DNA from: Pseudomonas sp. UBA5706
GTDB lineage: Bacteria > Pseudomonadota > Gammaproteobacteria > Pseudomonadales > Pseudomonadaceae
Assembly (NCBI RefSeq): GCF_002419965.1
Contig: NZ_DIHC01000044.1
Span: 1 to 55,500 of the forward strand
Length of the DNA: 55,500 bases
Direction of reading: 5' to 3'
The notes below the pieces were generated by a model. The model worked only from the letters and a program-made list of their open reading frames with translations. It ran no database searches and was not told the DNA's origin. A program made the position numbers and the translations under genes. Positions 19,347 to 27,017 of this stretch are shown piece after piece (the first letter of the stretch is position 1; every line of letters starts with the position of its first letter).

Positions 19347-19366
19347 ACCCGTTCACTGCCTAGACT
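19325..19366 (+). promoter_or_regulatory. Anr-dependent class II promoter of hemN
   Basis: CTGAC-CCCG-ATCAA at 19325-19338 matches the Anr/FNR consensus TTGAT-N4-ATCAA with one perfect half-site and one at 3 of 5. A -10-like TAGACT lies at 19361-19366, which puts a start site near 19373, giving the -41.5 spacing used for class II activation. Anr control of hemN is established in P. aeruginosa; the anr gene itself is next downstream. Confidence 0.65.
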
Positions 19367-19400
19367 GCCTTTACCGCCAGCCCTTTCGAGAATACCCCCC

Positions 19401-20783
19401 ATGCTCGACGACCTTCGTTGGGATTCTGAACTCATCCGCCGCCACGATCTGACAGGACCGCGTTATACGTCCTACCCTACCGCGGTGCAGTTTCACAATC
19501 AGGTGGGGCCTTTCGACCTGCTGCATGCACTGCGCGAAAGCCGCAAGGCGCTGCGCCCATTGTCGCTGTACGTGCACATCCCGTTCTGCGCCAACATTTG
19601 CTACTACTGCGCTTGCAACAAAGTCATCACCAAGGACCGCGGCCGCGCCCAGGCCTATCTGCAGCGTCTGGAACAGGAAATCCAGATGATCGCCTGCCAC
19701 GTGGACGGCCGTCAGGTGGTTGAGCAACTGCACTTCGGGGGCGGCACGCCGACGTTTCTCAGCCACGTCGAACTGCGTCAATTGATGGCGCATCTGCGCA
19801 AGCATTTCACGCTGCTGGATGACCACTGCGGCGATTACGGCATTGAAATCGACCCGCGCGAGGCTGACTGGTCAACCATGGGGCTGCTGCGTGAACTGGG
19901 CTTCAACCGGGTCAGTCTCGGTGTCCAGGACCTCGATCCGCTGGTGCAGCGAGCCATCAACCGCCTGCAAAGCCTGCAAGAGACACGCGCCATCGTTGAA
20001 GCGGCCCGTACCCTGCAGTTCCGCTCGGTGAACATCGACCTGATCTACGGCCTGCCGTTGCAGACCCCGGATGGTTTCGCGCGTACCGTGGACGAAGTTA
20101 TTGCCCTGCAGCCCGACCGTCTCTCGGTGTTCAATTACGCGCACCTGCCCGAGCGCTTCATGCCACAGCGTCGCATCGACACCGCACAGCTGCCCAGCGC
20201 CGAGCACAAATTGCAGATGCTTGAGCGCACCATCGACCAACTGACCAGCGCCGGCTACCGCTATATCGGCATGGACCACTTCGCCCTGCCCGATGACGAC
20301 CTGGCCATCGCTCAGGAAGAAGGCACGCTGCAACGCAATTTCCAAGGCTATACCACCCACGGCCACTGCGACCTGATCGGTCTGGGCGTGTCGGCCATCA
20401 GCCAGGTGGGCGATCTCTACGCGCAGAACAGCAGCGACCTTGCCGACTATCAGACCCTGCTCGGCAACGATCAACTGGCCACCAAGCGCGGGCTGGTGTG
20501 CAACGTCGACGACCACATCCGGCGAGCGGTCATCGCGCAGCTGATCTGCCATTTTTCGCTGGACTTCGCTTGCGTCGAAGACCGCTTCGGCATCGATTTT
20601 CGCGGCTATTTCAACGATGTGTGGCCCAGATTACTGACATTGGCCCGGGACGGGCTGATCCATCTGGACGCCAACGGCATTCGCGTAACGGCGGCCGGGC
20701 GCCTGCTGGTGCGCTCGATCTGCATGGTCTTCGACGCCTACCTCGATCTACAAAACCGCCAAAGATTTTCCAAGGTCATCTAG
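19401..20783 (+). CDS. hemN: Oxygen-independent coproporphyrinogen III oxidase
   Basis: HemN (460 residues) is a radical-SAM enzyme that decarboxylates coproporphyrinogen III to protoporphyrinogen IX without oxygen, supplying haem at low oxygen. The N-terminal TGPRYTSYPTAVQF and the cluster motif CANICYYCAC (Cx3Cx2C plus the extra family cysteine) near residues 66-73 are diagnostic, followed by FGGGTPTFLS and the HemN C-terminal domain with GLGVSAISQVGD. Presence of all these and the length separate it from HemW. It sits between the cbb3 assembly genes and anr, forming the microaerobic cluster, with an Anr-type promoter upstream. Confidence 0.96.
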   Translation: MLDDLRWDSELIRRHDLTGPRYTSYPTAVQFHNQVGPFDLLHALRESRKALRPLSLYVHIPFCANICYYCACNKVITKDRGRAQAYLQRLEQEIQMIACHVDGRQVVEQLHFGGGTPTFLSHVELRQLMAHLRKHFTLLDDHCGDYGIEIDPREADWSTMGLLRELGFNRVSLGVQDLDPLVQRAINRLQSLQETRAIVEAARTLQFRSVNIDLIYGLPLQTPDGFARTVDEVIALQPDRLSVFNYAHLPERFMPQRRIDTAQLPSAEHKLQMLERTIDQLTSAGYRYIGMDHFALPDDDLAIAQEEGTLQRNFQGYTTHGHCDLIGLGVSAISQVGDLYAQNSSDLADYQTLLGNDQLATKRGLVCNVDDHIRRAVIAQLICHFSLDFACVEDRFGIDFRGYFNDVWPRLLTLARDGLIHLDANGIRVTAAGRLLVRSICMVFDAYLDLQNRQRFSKVI

Positions 20784-20904
20784 GCAAATCTACACAGAAG
20801 CGGCAGTCATCATTTTCACGTCACACAGGACACATGCTGGCCTGAGCGGGAACCCTTGGGTTACCCTTGCGGTCAATGTGTGTTTTCTTACAAGGAATTA
20901 CCCG

Positions 20905-21639
20905 ATGTCTGAGCCAGTCAAGTTGCGTGCTCATGCCCAGGCTCACTGCAAGGATTGCAGCCTGGCCCCGTTGTGCCTTCCACTTTCGTTAAACCTGGAA
21001 GACATGGATGCCTTGGATGACATCGTCAAGCGTGGCCGTCCCTTGAAGAAAGGCGAATTTCTGTTTCGCCAGGGCGATGCCTTCGATTCAGTGTACGCCG
21101 TGCGCTCCGGTGCCCTGAAAACCTTCAGCCTAAGCGACAGCGGCGAAGAACAGCTCACCGGTTTTCATTTGCCCAGTGAGCTGGTGGGCCTGTCGGGCAT
21201 GGATGCCGAAGCGTATCCGGTATCCGCTCAAGCCATGGAAACCACCTCGGTGTGCGAAATTCCCTTCGAGCGACTGGATGAATTGTCGGTGCAACTGCCG
21301 CAGTTACGTCGCCAGCTGATGCGAGTGATGAGCCGGGAAATTCGCGACGATCAGCAAATGATGCTGCTGTTGTCGAAAAAAACCGCCGACGAGCGCATCG
21401 CCACGTTCCTGGTCAACCTGTCCGCACGCTTTCGCGCGCGGGGCTTTTCCGCCAACCAGTTCCGACTGAGCATGTCGCGCAACGAGATCGGTAACTACCT
21501 GGGGCTGGCCGTGGAAACCGTTTCTCGGGTGTTCACCCGCTTTCAGCAAAACGAATTAATCGCCGCCGAGGGCAAGGAAATCCACATTCTGGACCCCATC
21601 CAGCTGTGCGCGTTGGCCGGCGGTTCGCTGGATAGCTGA
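20905..21639 (+). CDS. anr: Anaerobic transcriptional regulator Anr (FNR family)
   Basis: Anr (244 residues) is the oxygen-sensing CRP/FNR-family regulator of microaerobic and anaerobic genes. The N-terminal cysteines in HCKDCSLAPLC (C15, C18, C24) and a fourth in TTSVCEIPFERL (about C119) ligate the oxygen-labile [4Fe-4S] cluster. A cyclic-nucleotide-like beta roll and long dimer helix follow, then a helix-turn-helix with SMSRNEIGNYLGLAVETVSRVF containing the E-SR residues that read TTGAT. A frame upstream to 20878 exists, but ATG 20905 has AAGGA upstream and gives the family length. It probably controls hemN and other genes here. Confidence 0.96.
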   Translation: MSEPVKLRAHAQAHCKDCSLAPLCLPLSLNLEDMDALDDIVKRGRPLKKGEFLFRQGDAFDSVYAVRSGALKTFSLSDSGEEQLTGFHLPSELVGLSGMDAEAYPVSAQAMETTSVCEIPFERLDELSVQLPQLRRQLMRVMSREIRDDQQMMLLLSKKTADERIATFLVNLSARFRARGFSANQFRLSMSRNEIGNYLGLAVETVSRVFTRFQQNELIAAEGKEIHILDPIQLCALAGGSLDS

Positions 21640-21705
21640 TGGCAGTCCGGGTCGGGCAGGCTTAAACTACGCGCTTTGCGCATGTTTCCTGCCCAGGACC
21701 TTTTG

Positions 21706-22254
21706 ATGATTTTCGATGAATTGAGCTTTAAATCCCTGATCCGTCCGGTGGTGGACTTCCCCAAGCCGGGCGTTGTCTTTCGCGATATCACCCCACTGTT
21801 CCAGTCGCCCAAGGCACTGCGCCTGGTGATCGACAGCTTCGTACAGCGTTATATCGAGTCGGATTTCACCCATGTGGGAGCGATGGATGCGCGGGGTTTT
21901 CTGATCGGATCGATCATCGCCTATGAACTGAACAAGCCTTTGGTGCTGTTTCGCAAGCAGGGCAAGCTGCCGGCGGATGTGCTGGCCGAGGCTTATCAGA
22001 CTGAATATGGCGAGGCGTTTCTGGAAGTCCACGCCGACAGCCTGTGTGAGGGCGACTCGGTGGTGATGTTCGATGACTTGATCGCGACCGGCGGCACGCT
22101 GATCGCCGCTGCCAGCCTGATTCGCCGCATGGGCGCCAGGGTCCATGAGGCCGCTGCGATCATCGATTTGCCGGAACTGGGCGGCTCGGATCGCCTGGAG
22201 GACATGGAAATTCCCACGTTCTGCCTGACCCGGTTTGCCCTGACGGACAAATAA
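21706..22254 (+). CDS. apt: Adenine phosphoribosyltransferase
   Basis: Apt salvages adenine with PRPP to AMP in the cytoplasm. The 182-residue protein begins MIFDELSFKSLIRPVVDFPK and contains the PRPP-binding loop VVMFDDLIATGGTLIAA and the flexible-loop EYGEAFLEVH. The open frame reaches back to 21676, but ATG 21706 with AGGA 7 bases upstream gives the normal start. It follows anr by 66 bases and converges on recR; it is a stand-alone housekeeping gene. Confidence 0.95.
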   Translation: MIFDELSFKSLIRPVVDFPKPGVVFRDITPLFQSPKALRLVIDSFVQRYIESDFTHVGAMDARGFLIGSIIAYELNKPLVLFRKQGKLPADVLAEAYQTEYGEAFLEVHADSLCEGDSVVMFDDLIATGGTLIAAASLIRRMGARVHEAAAIIDLPELGGSDRLEDMEIPTFCLTRFALTDK

Positions 22255-22334
22255 TAACGCTGGTGTGATTTAACTGATGGCCTCGTCGGTTTTTGATTCC
22301 GGCCCTGGATCGCAGGAGCAAAAGCGGGGCATTC

Positions 22335-22937
22335 TTACAGCTTGATTGGCTTGCGCCCCGCAAACGAATGCGCCAGCGTGCCGCCGTCCACCAACTCCAG
22401 TTCGCCCCCCAGGGGCACACCATGGGCGATGCGCGAGGCGACCAAGCCCTTGTTACTGAGCAACTGTGCAATGTAATGCGCAGTGGCCTCCCCCTCCACC
22501 GTCGGGTTAGTGGCCAGGATCACTTCGCTAAACGTGCCCTGTTCTTCGATCCGCGACATCAATTGCGGAATGCCGATTGCTTCAGGCCCCAGGCCATCGA
22601 GCGGCGACAGGTGCCCCTTGAGCACGAAGTAGCGCCCACGATATCCGGTCTGTTCTACCGCATAGACGTCCATTGGCCCTTCCACCACGCACAGCAATGC
22701 GTCGTCACGACGGATATCCGCACACTGCGGGCAAAGCTCGTCTTCGGTGAGGGTGCGACATTGCTTGCAATGACCAACGCCCTCCATGGCCTGTCTCAGC
22801 GCTTGAGCCAGCCGTGCGCCACCGCTGCGGTCACGCTCGAGCAACTGCAACGCCATGCGCTGTGCGGTTTTCTGACCGACCCCGGGCAAAATGCGCAAGG
22901 CGTCGATCAATTGGCGAATCAGAGGGCTGAAGCTCAT
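22335..22937 (-). CDS. recR: Recombination protein RecR
   Basis: RecR (200 residues) acts with RecO and RecF to load RecA on SSB-coated gaps. The N-terminal helix-hairpin-helix (LRILPGVGQKTAQRMALQLL), the zinc finger CKQC-CPQC at about residues 57-72, and the Toprim domain starting CVVEGPMDVYAVE are all intact. In most bacteria recR follows dnaX and ybaB directly; here a reductase gene and an intrinsic terminator intervene. It lies 69 bases downstream of the reductase and may be co-transcribed with it. Confidence 0.96.
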   Translation of the reverse strand: MSFSPLIRQLIDALRILPGVGQKTAQRMALQLLERDRSGGARLAQALRQAMEGVGHCKQCRTLTEDELCPQCADIRRDDALLCVVEGPMDVYAVEQTGYRGRYFVLKGHLSPLDGLGPEAIGIPQLMSRIEEQGTFSEVILATNPTVEGEATAHYIAQLLSNKGLVASRIAHGVPLGGELELVDGGTLAHSFAGRKPIKL

Positions 22938-23006
22938 TGAGGAAAAGTCTCACAAAAACACGAGACGCGGTTTATACCCGCGCCTCTGGCAAGCGTCAAA
23001 TCACCC

Positions 23007-24035
23007 TTAAGACACCTTGACGACCAGCTTGCCGAAGTTCTTGCCCTCCAGCATGCCAATGAACGCATCCGGGGCCTGCTCCAGCCCCTGTACCACATCC
23101 TCGCGGAACTTGACCTTGCCGTCCTTGACCAAAGGCAGCATGGCGTGCACGAACTCTTCCAGGCGATGGTAATACTCTTCGTAAACGATAAAACCTTGAA
23201 TCCGTGCGCGTTTGGTCAGCAGCGTGCGCATCAGCAGTGGCAAGTGATTCGGGCCCTCCGGCACGCGTTGAGCGTTGTACTGGGCGATCAGGCCGCATAA
23301 AGGAATCCGTGCGTGCTGATTGAGCAGCGGCAGGACCGCTTCGAAAACCTTGCCGCCTACCAGCTCGAAATAGATATCGATGCCGCTGGGACAGGCCTCG
23401 CCGAGCTGTTCGGCGAAATGCTCGCTCTTGTGATCGATGCATGCGTCGAACCCCAGTTCGTCCATCACGTAGCGGCACTTGTCGATTCCGCCAGCGATGC
23501 CGACTACCCGCAACCCATGCAGCTTGGCCACTTGTCCGACCACCGAGCCCACGGCCCCGGACGCGGCCGCCACCACCAGGGTTTCTCCGGCCTTGGGCTT
23601 GCCGATGTCCATCAAACCCATGTAGCCAGTGATGCCCGGCATACCTAGCACGCCCACGGCCATCGACGGACTTGGCAGATCCTTGGGCACGGCCAACAGA
23701 TTATTGCCATCGGAAATACTATGGGTTTGCCAACCGGTCTGGCCGACCACCCAATCGCCCTCCTTGAACGACGGATTGCGCGACTGCTCGACCACACTGA
23801 CCGCCCCGCCCTCCATCACCGCATCAATTTCCACCGGCGGCGCGTAGGACGGCGCATCACTCATGCGACCGCGCATATAGGGGTCAAGAGACAGGTAAAG
23901 CGTGCGTAGCTGCACCTGGCCATCTTCCAGATCGGGCAACGTTTTGCGCTCAAGCCGAAAATTCTCGGGCGTCGGCGCACCGTCCGGCCGGGAAGCAAGG
24001 ACCACACGCTGGTTGAGGATCAATTCTTGCGACAT
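23007..24035 (-). CDS. NADP-dependent oxidoreductase, CurA/leukotriene B4 dehydrogenase family
   Basis: A 342-residue zinc-independent medium-chain dehydrogenase/reductase that reduces alpha,beta-unsaturated carbonyl compounds using NADPH. It starts MSQELILNQRVVLASRPDGAP, has SLDPYMRGRM, and the nucleotide-binding stretch VVAAASGAVGSVVGQVAK with the downstream GIAGGIDKC. No structural zinc cysteines are seen. The physiological substrate is not readable from sequence; CurA (curcumin reductase, E. coli YncB) is the closest named relative. AAGGAG precedes the ATG at 24035; an upstream in-frame extension to 24164 is not supported. It is inserted between the ybaB terminator and recR. Confidence 0.88.
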   Translation of the reverse strand: MSQELILNQRVVLASRPDGAPTPENFRLERKTLPDLEDGQVQLRTLYLSLDPYMRGRMSDAPSYAPPVEIDAVMEGGAVSVVEQSRNPSFKEGDWVVGQTGWQTHSISDGNNLLAVPKDLPSPSMAVGVLGMPGITGYMGLMDIGKPKAGETLVVAAASGAVGSVVGQVAKLHGLRVVGIAGGIDKCRYVMDELGFDACIDHKSEHFAEQLGEACPSGIDIYFELVGGKVFEAVLPLLNQHARIPLCGLIAQYNAQRVPEGPNHLPLLMRTLLTKRARIQGFIVYEEYYHRLEEFVHAMLPLVKDGKVKFREDVVQGLEQAPDAFIGMLEGKNFGKLVVKVS

Positions 24036-24202
24036 CGGGATTAACTCCTTGAATGATCGATTCGGGACTATAGAAAGCAGACCGTTGGTGCCGGATGGGG
24101 TTCGCACGGATGTGGGGTTGATAGGACGCCGGAAATACGGTGATGGGACGCGATCACTGCCCAAAGGCGAATCACGAGGGCATCAAAACCCAACCATGAG
24201 CC

Positions 24203-24235
24203 ACAAACAAAAATGCCAGGCACTGGGCCTGGCAT
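24203..24235 (-). terminator. Intrinsic terminator of dnaX-ybaB
   Basis: Reading the minus strand, ATGCCAGGC pairs with GCCTGGCAT over a 5-base loop (24213-24235) and is followed by TTTTGTTT. It sits 20 bases after the ybaB stop and separates ybaB from the reductase-recR pair. Confidence 0.88.
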
Positions 24236-24254
24236 CCGTTACAACGCACGCCTA

Positions 24255-24581
24255 TCAGAACGGCAGTTTCATGCCCGGCGGCAGTTGCATGCCAGCGGTC
24301 ATGCTCGCGGTCTTTTCCTGGCTTGCGGCTTCGATCTTGCGCACCGCGTCGTTGACGGCAGCAGCGATCAGGTCCTCAAGGATGTCCTTGTCTTCCTGCA
24401 TCAGGCTGTCGTCCAGGGTGACGCGCTTGACATCGTGGCGACCGGTCATCACCACGCTGACCAAACCTGCGCCCGATTGGCCGGTCACTTCGGCATTGGC
24501 CAGTTCTTCCTGCATCTTGGCCATTTTTTCCTGCATTTGCTGAGCCTGCTTCATCAGGCCAGCCATGCCACCTTTCATCAT
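24255..24581 (-). CDS. ybaB: Nucleoid-associated protein YbaB/EbfC
   Basis: This 108-residue DNA-binding protein starts MMKGGMAGLMKQAQQMQEKM, the conserved amphipathic helix, and has VTGRHDVKRVTLDDSLM in the beta region. The family forms homodimers that bind DNA broadly and is nearly always encoded next to dnaX, as here (66 bases after it). It is the last gene before a strong terminator. Confidence 0.93.
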   Translation of the reverse strand: MMKGGMAGLMKQAQQMQEKMAKMQEELANAEVTGQSGAGLVSVVMTGRHDVKRVTLDDSLMQEDKDILEDLIAAAVNDAVRKIEAASQEKTASMTAGMQLPPGMKLPF

Positions 24582-24647
24582 GGGAGTTCTCCTCGAAAGT
24601 CGATGGGTCTTTGCGCAGCGCCAAACCAGGTTGACGCCTCGCGGTCA

Positions 24648-26762
24648 TTAAGGGGTTACCGGAGCATCCACGGGTGCGATGGTATCTTCGCGGATGCTCG
24701 CGCCAAACTGCTCCATCATCTGCTGGATGAACGGATCGCCGTGGATCGCCGCCTCAGCCTGGCGCTGACGATCGGCACGCCGACGGGCAGCGGCCTGGGC
24801 CGGGGTTTCCTGCTCGGGCTTGATCAGCTCGATACTCAGGTTGATGGTGCGTTCATGGTATTGGTTCAGCGCGTCGTTCAAACGACGCTGCTGCGTCGAG
24901 TTAAACAGCGCACTGTGCGCCGGATCCAGATGCAACAGCCAGTTATCGCCGTTAACCGAAATCAGCGTGCAGTTGGCGGCGATGCTACCGGTCATGCCGG
25001 AGATCGGCAGTTTAGGGAACAGCTCCAGCCAGTCAGCGGCCAGCCCGGTCGCGGGTGCGGCGGCAGGTAATAGCTCAGGCTCCTTCTCCACCGCCTCAAC
25101 GGTTTCGACGGTCTCGTGGGCCAGGTCGTCGAGATAGGCGAACGAGGCCGGATCAATGTCGACATCCGGTTCGTAATAGTCGTCATCCGGCGGCGGCTCG
25201 TCATCGCGCTCCATCGGTGCAGGCACGTAAGGAGCAGCATCGGGCACGTGTTCAAGCATGACCGGGGTAACCACATCCGCCGCTGCTTGCAGTTGCTCCG
25301 CGGATTCGACCTCCGGTGCATCCGGCACCGGGCTGGCGGGTGCCGGCGCTGGCATCGGCGTGAGTTCGGGCTGCTCGGCCACGGTATCAAGCATCGGTTC
25401 CGGGATTTCTTCGGCAGCGGGCGCCGCGACCGGCTCGGACAGGGGCTCGCTGACCGGCGGCGCGGCCTTGGATTCGTTCCAGGGCAGGTCGATTTCTTCG
25501 GTAGGCGCGACCGCAGGCTCAGGTGCTGCTGAGGATGCGGGGGCCGATGCAGCCGCCACCGGAACATATGCGGGTGCCGACGCAACAGGCGCTGCACCGG
25601 CCACCGTTGCCTGGGAATCAACCGTGGCCGGATTGATCCCCGCCGACTTTAACGGCTGCCTCGGCGCGTTCTCGGTATCGGCCGGGCGGAAGGCCAACAT
25701 GCGCAACAGCACCATCTCGAAGCCCCCACGCGGCTCGGGCGCCAAGGGCAGGTCTCGACGACCGATCAGCCCCATCTGGTAGTAGAACTGCACGTCTTCA
25801 GCGGGCAAAGCCTGAGCCAGCGCCAGCACACGTTCGCGATCACCGTGGCCGTTGTCGACGCCTTCTGGGAGTGCCTGGGCGATGGCCACCCGATGCAGCA
25901 CGTTGAGAATCTCCGACAGCACACCGCCCCAATCCGGCCCCTGCTCTGCCAAGTGACGCACGGCTTCAAGCAGGGAGCGCGCGTCGCCATCGATCAGTGC
26001 AGTTAGCACATCGTAGACCTGGCCGTGGTCCAGGGTACCGAGCATGGCACGCACATCGGTGGCCAGCACCTTGCCTTCGCCAAACGCGATGGCCTGATCG
26101 GTCAGGCTCATGGCGTCTCGCATCGAGCCATCGGCAGCGCGACCGAGCAGCCACAGCGCATCGTCTTCGAACGGTATGTTTTCCGCACCCAATACGTGGC
26201 TTAGGTGCTCAACCACACGCTCGGGGGTCATGTTCTTGAGGGAGAATTGCAGGCAGCGCGACAGAATGGTCGCTGGCAATTTCTGCGGATCGGTGGTTGC
26301 GAGGATGAACTTGACGTAGGGGGGCGGCTCTTCCAGCGTCTTGAGCAAGGCATTGAACGAGTGGCTGGAGAGCATGTGCACTTCGTCGATCAGGTAGACC
26401 TTGAAGCGCCCGCGACTTGGCGCGTATTGCACGTTATCCAGTAGCTCGCGGGTGTCTTCGACCTTGGTGCGGCTGGCGGCGTCGATCTCGATCAGGTCGA
26501 CGAAACGGCCCTCGTCGATCTCCCGGCACACCGAGCATTCGCCACAGGGGGTAGACGTGATCCCCGTTTCGCAGTTCAGACACTTGGCGATGATCCGCGC
26601 GATGGTGGTCTTGCCGACCCCCCGTGTGCCGGTGAACAAATAGGCGTGGTGCAGGCGCTGGCTGTCGAGCGCGTTGATCAAGGCCTTGAGCACATGGGTC
26701 TGGCCGACCATTTCGCGGAACGAGCGCGGACGCCATTTACGTGCAAGAACCTGATAACTCAT
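24648..26762 (-). CDS. dnaX: DNA polymerase III subunit tau/gamma
   Basis: DnaX (704 residues) is the clamp-loader ATPase and the tau scaffold of the replicase. It starts MSYQVLARKWRPRSFREMVGQ and has Walker A GTRGVGKTTIAR, the zinc module CLNCETGITSTPCGECSVC, DEVHMLSSHSFNALLKTLEE (Walker B) and the sensor SRC in LSRCLQF. Residues about 370-560 form a low-complexity Ala/Pro/Glu linker, and the tail holds the polymerase-binding domain. I saw no long A-run that would act as an E. coli-type frameshift signal, so gamma, if made, would need another route. It heads the dnaX-ybaB unit. Confidence 0.96.
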   Translation of the reverse strand: MSYQVLARKWRPRSFREMVGQTHVLKALINALDSQRLHHAYLFTGTRGVGKTTIARIIAKCLNCETGITSTPCGECSVCREIDEGRFVDLIEIDAASRTKVEDTRELLDNVQYAPSRGRFKVYLIDEVHMLSSHSFNALLKTLEEPPPYVKFILATTDPQKLPATILSRCLQFSLKNMTPERVVEHLSHVLGAENIPFEDDALWLLGRAADGSMRDAMSLTDQAIAFGEGKVLATDVRAMLGTLDHGQVYDVLTALIDGDARSLLEAVRHLAEQGPDWGGVLSEILNVLHRVAIAQALPEGVDNGHGDRERVLALAQALPAEDVQFYYQMGLIGRRDLPLAPEPRGGFEMVLLRMLAFRPADTENAPRQPLKSAGINPATVDSQATVAGAAPVASAPAYVPVAAASAPASSAAPEPAVAPTEEIDLPWNESKAAPPVSEPLSEPVAAPAAEEIPEPMLDTVAEQPELTPMPAPAPASPVPDAPEVESAEQLQAAADVVTPVMLEHVPDAAPYVPAPMERDDEPPPDDDYYEPDVDIDPASFAYLDDLAHETVETVEAVEKEPELLPAAAPATGLAADWLELFPKLPISGMTGSIAANCTLISVNGDNWLLHLDPAHSALFNSTQQRRLNDALNQYHERTINLSIELIKPEQETPAQAAARRRADRQRQAEAAIHGDPFIQQMMEQFGASIREDTIAPVDAPVTP

Positions 26763-26966
26763 TGAAAACCGTCGCGACTGGGTTGCGGAAGACCGCTAAT
26801 GCTAGCGGAGCGGGGGCAAAATTGCATCCGGGCAATAGGCGTGCACGCATATAAACCCTCTCTCGCCAGGCGCCCGCCCCTGCCCGGCGCGGGTTGTTGC
26901 CACGCCACAGGCCGGCTCGGGTGCAACACCGCAAGCTGTAGCAAGACCGTCACACTCGCGGATTAG

Positions 26967-27007
26967 GCTCGCTCGACATGTGTGTTAACACCTTCAGCCG
27001 AGCGAGC
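26967..27007 (+). promoter_or_regulatory. Nested palindrome abutting the ribosome-binding site of the phosphoesterase gene
   Basis: GCTCGCTCG (26967-26975) and CGAGCGAGC (26999-27007) are perfect 9-bp arms, and the loop holds a second perfect palindrome, GTGTTAACAC (26982-26991). The outer stem ends one base before AGGA at 27008-27011, the Shine-Dalgarno. In mRNA it would form a strong hairpin beside the ribosome site; in DNA it could be an operator. Confidence 0.6.
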
Positions 27008-27017
27008 AGGAACCGTG

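Noticed and set aside
20840..20904. Anr self-binding site before anr
   Set aside because: TTGCGGTCAA near 20869 has the outer bases but only 10-bp length, not the 14-bp FNR geometry.
24648..26762. Programmed frameshift in dnaX producing gamma
   Set aside because: No run of six or more A residues in the coding strand was seen, so an E. coli-type slippery site is not supported.
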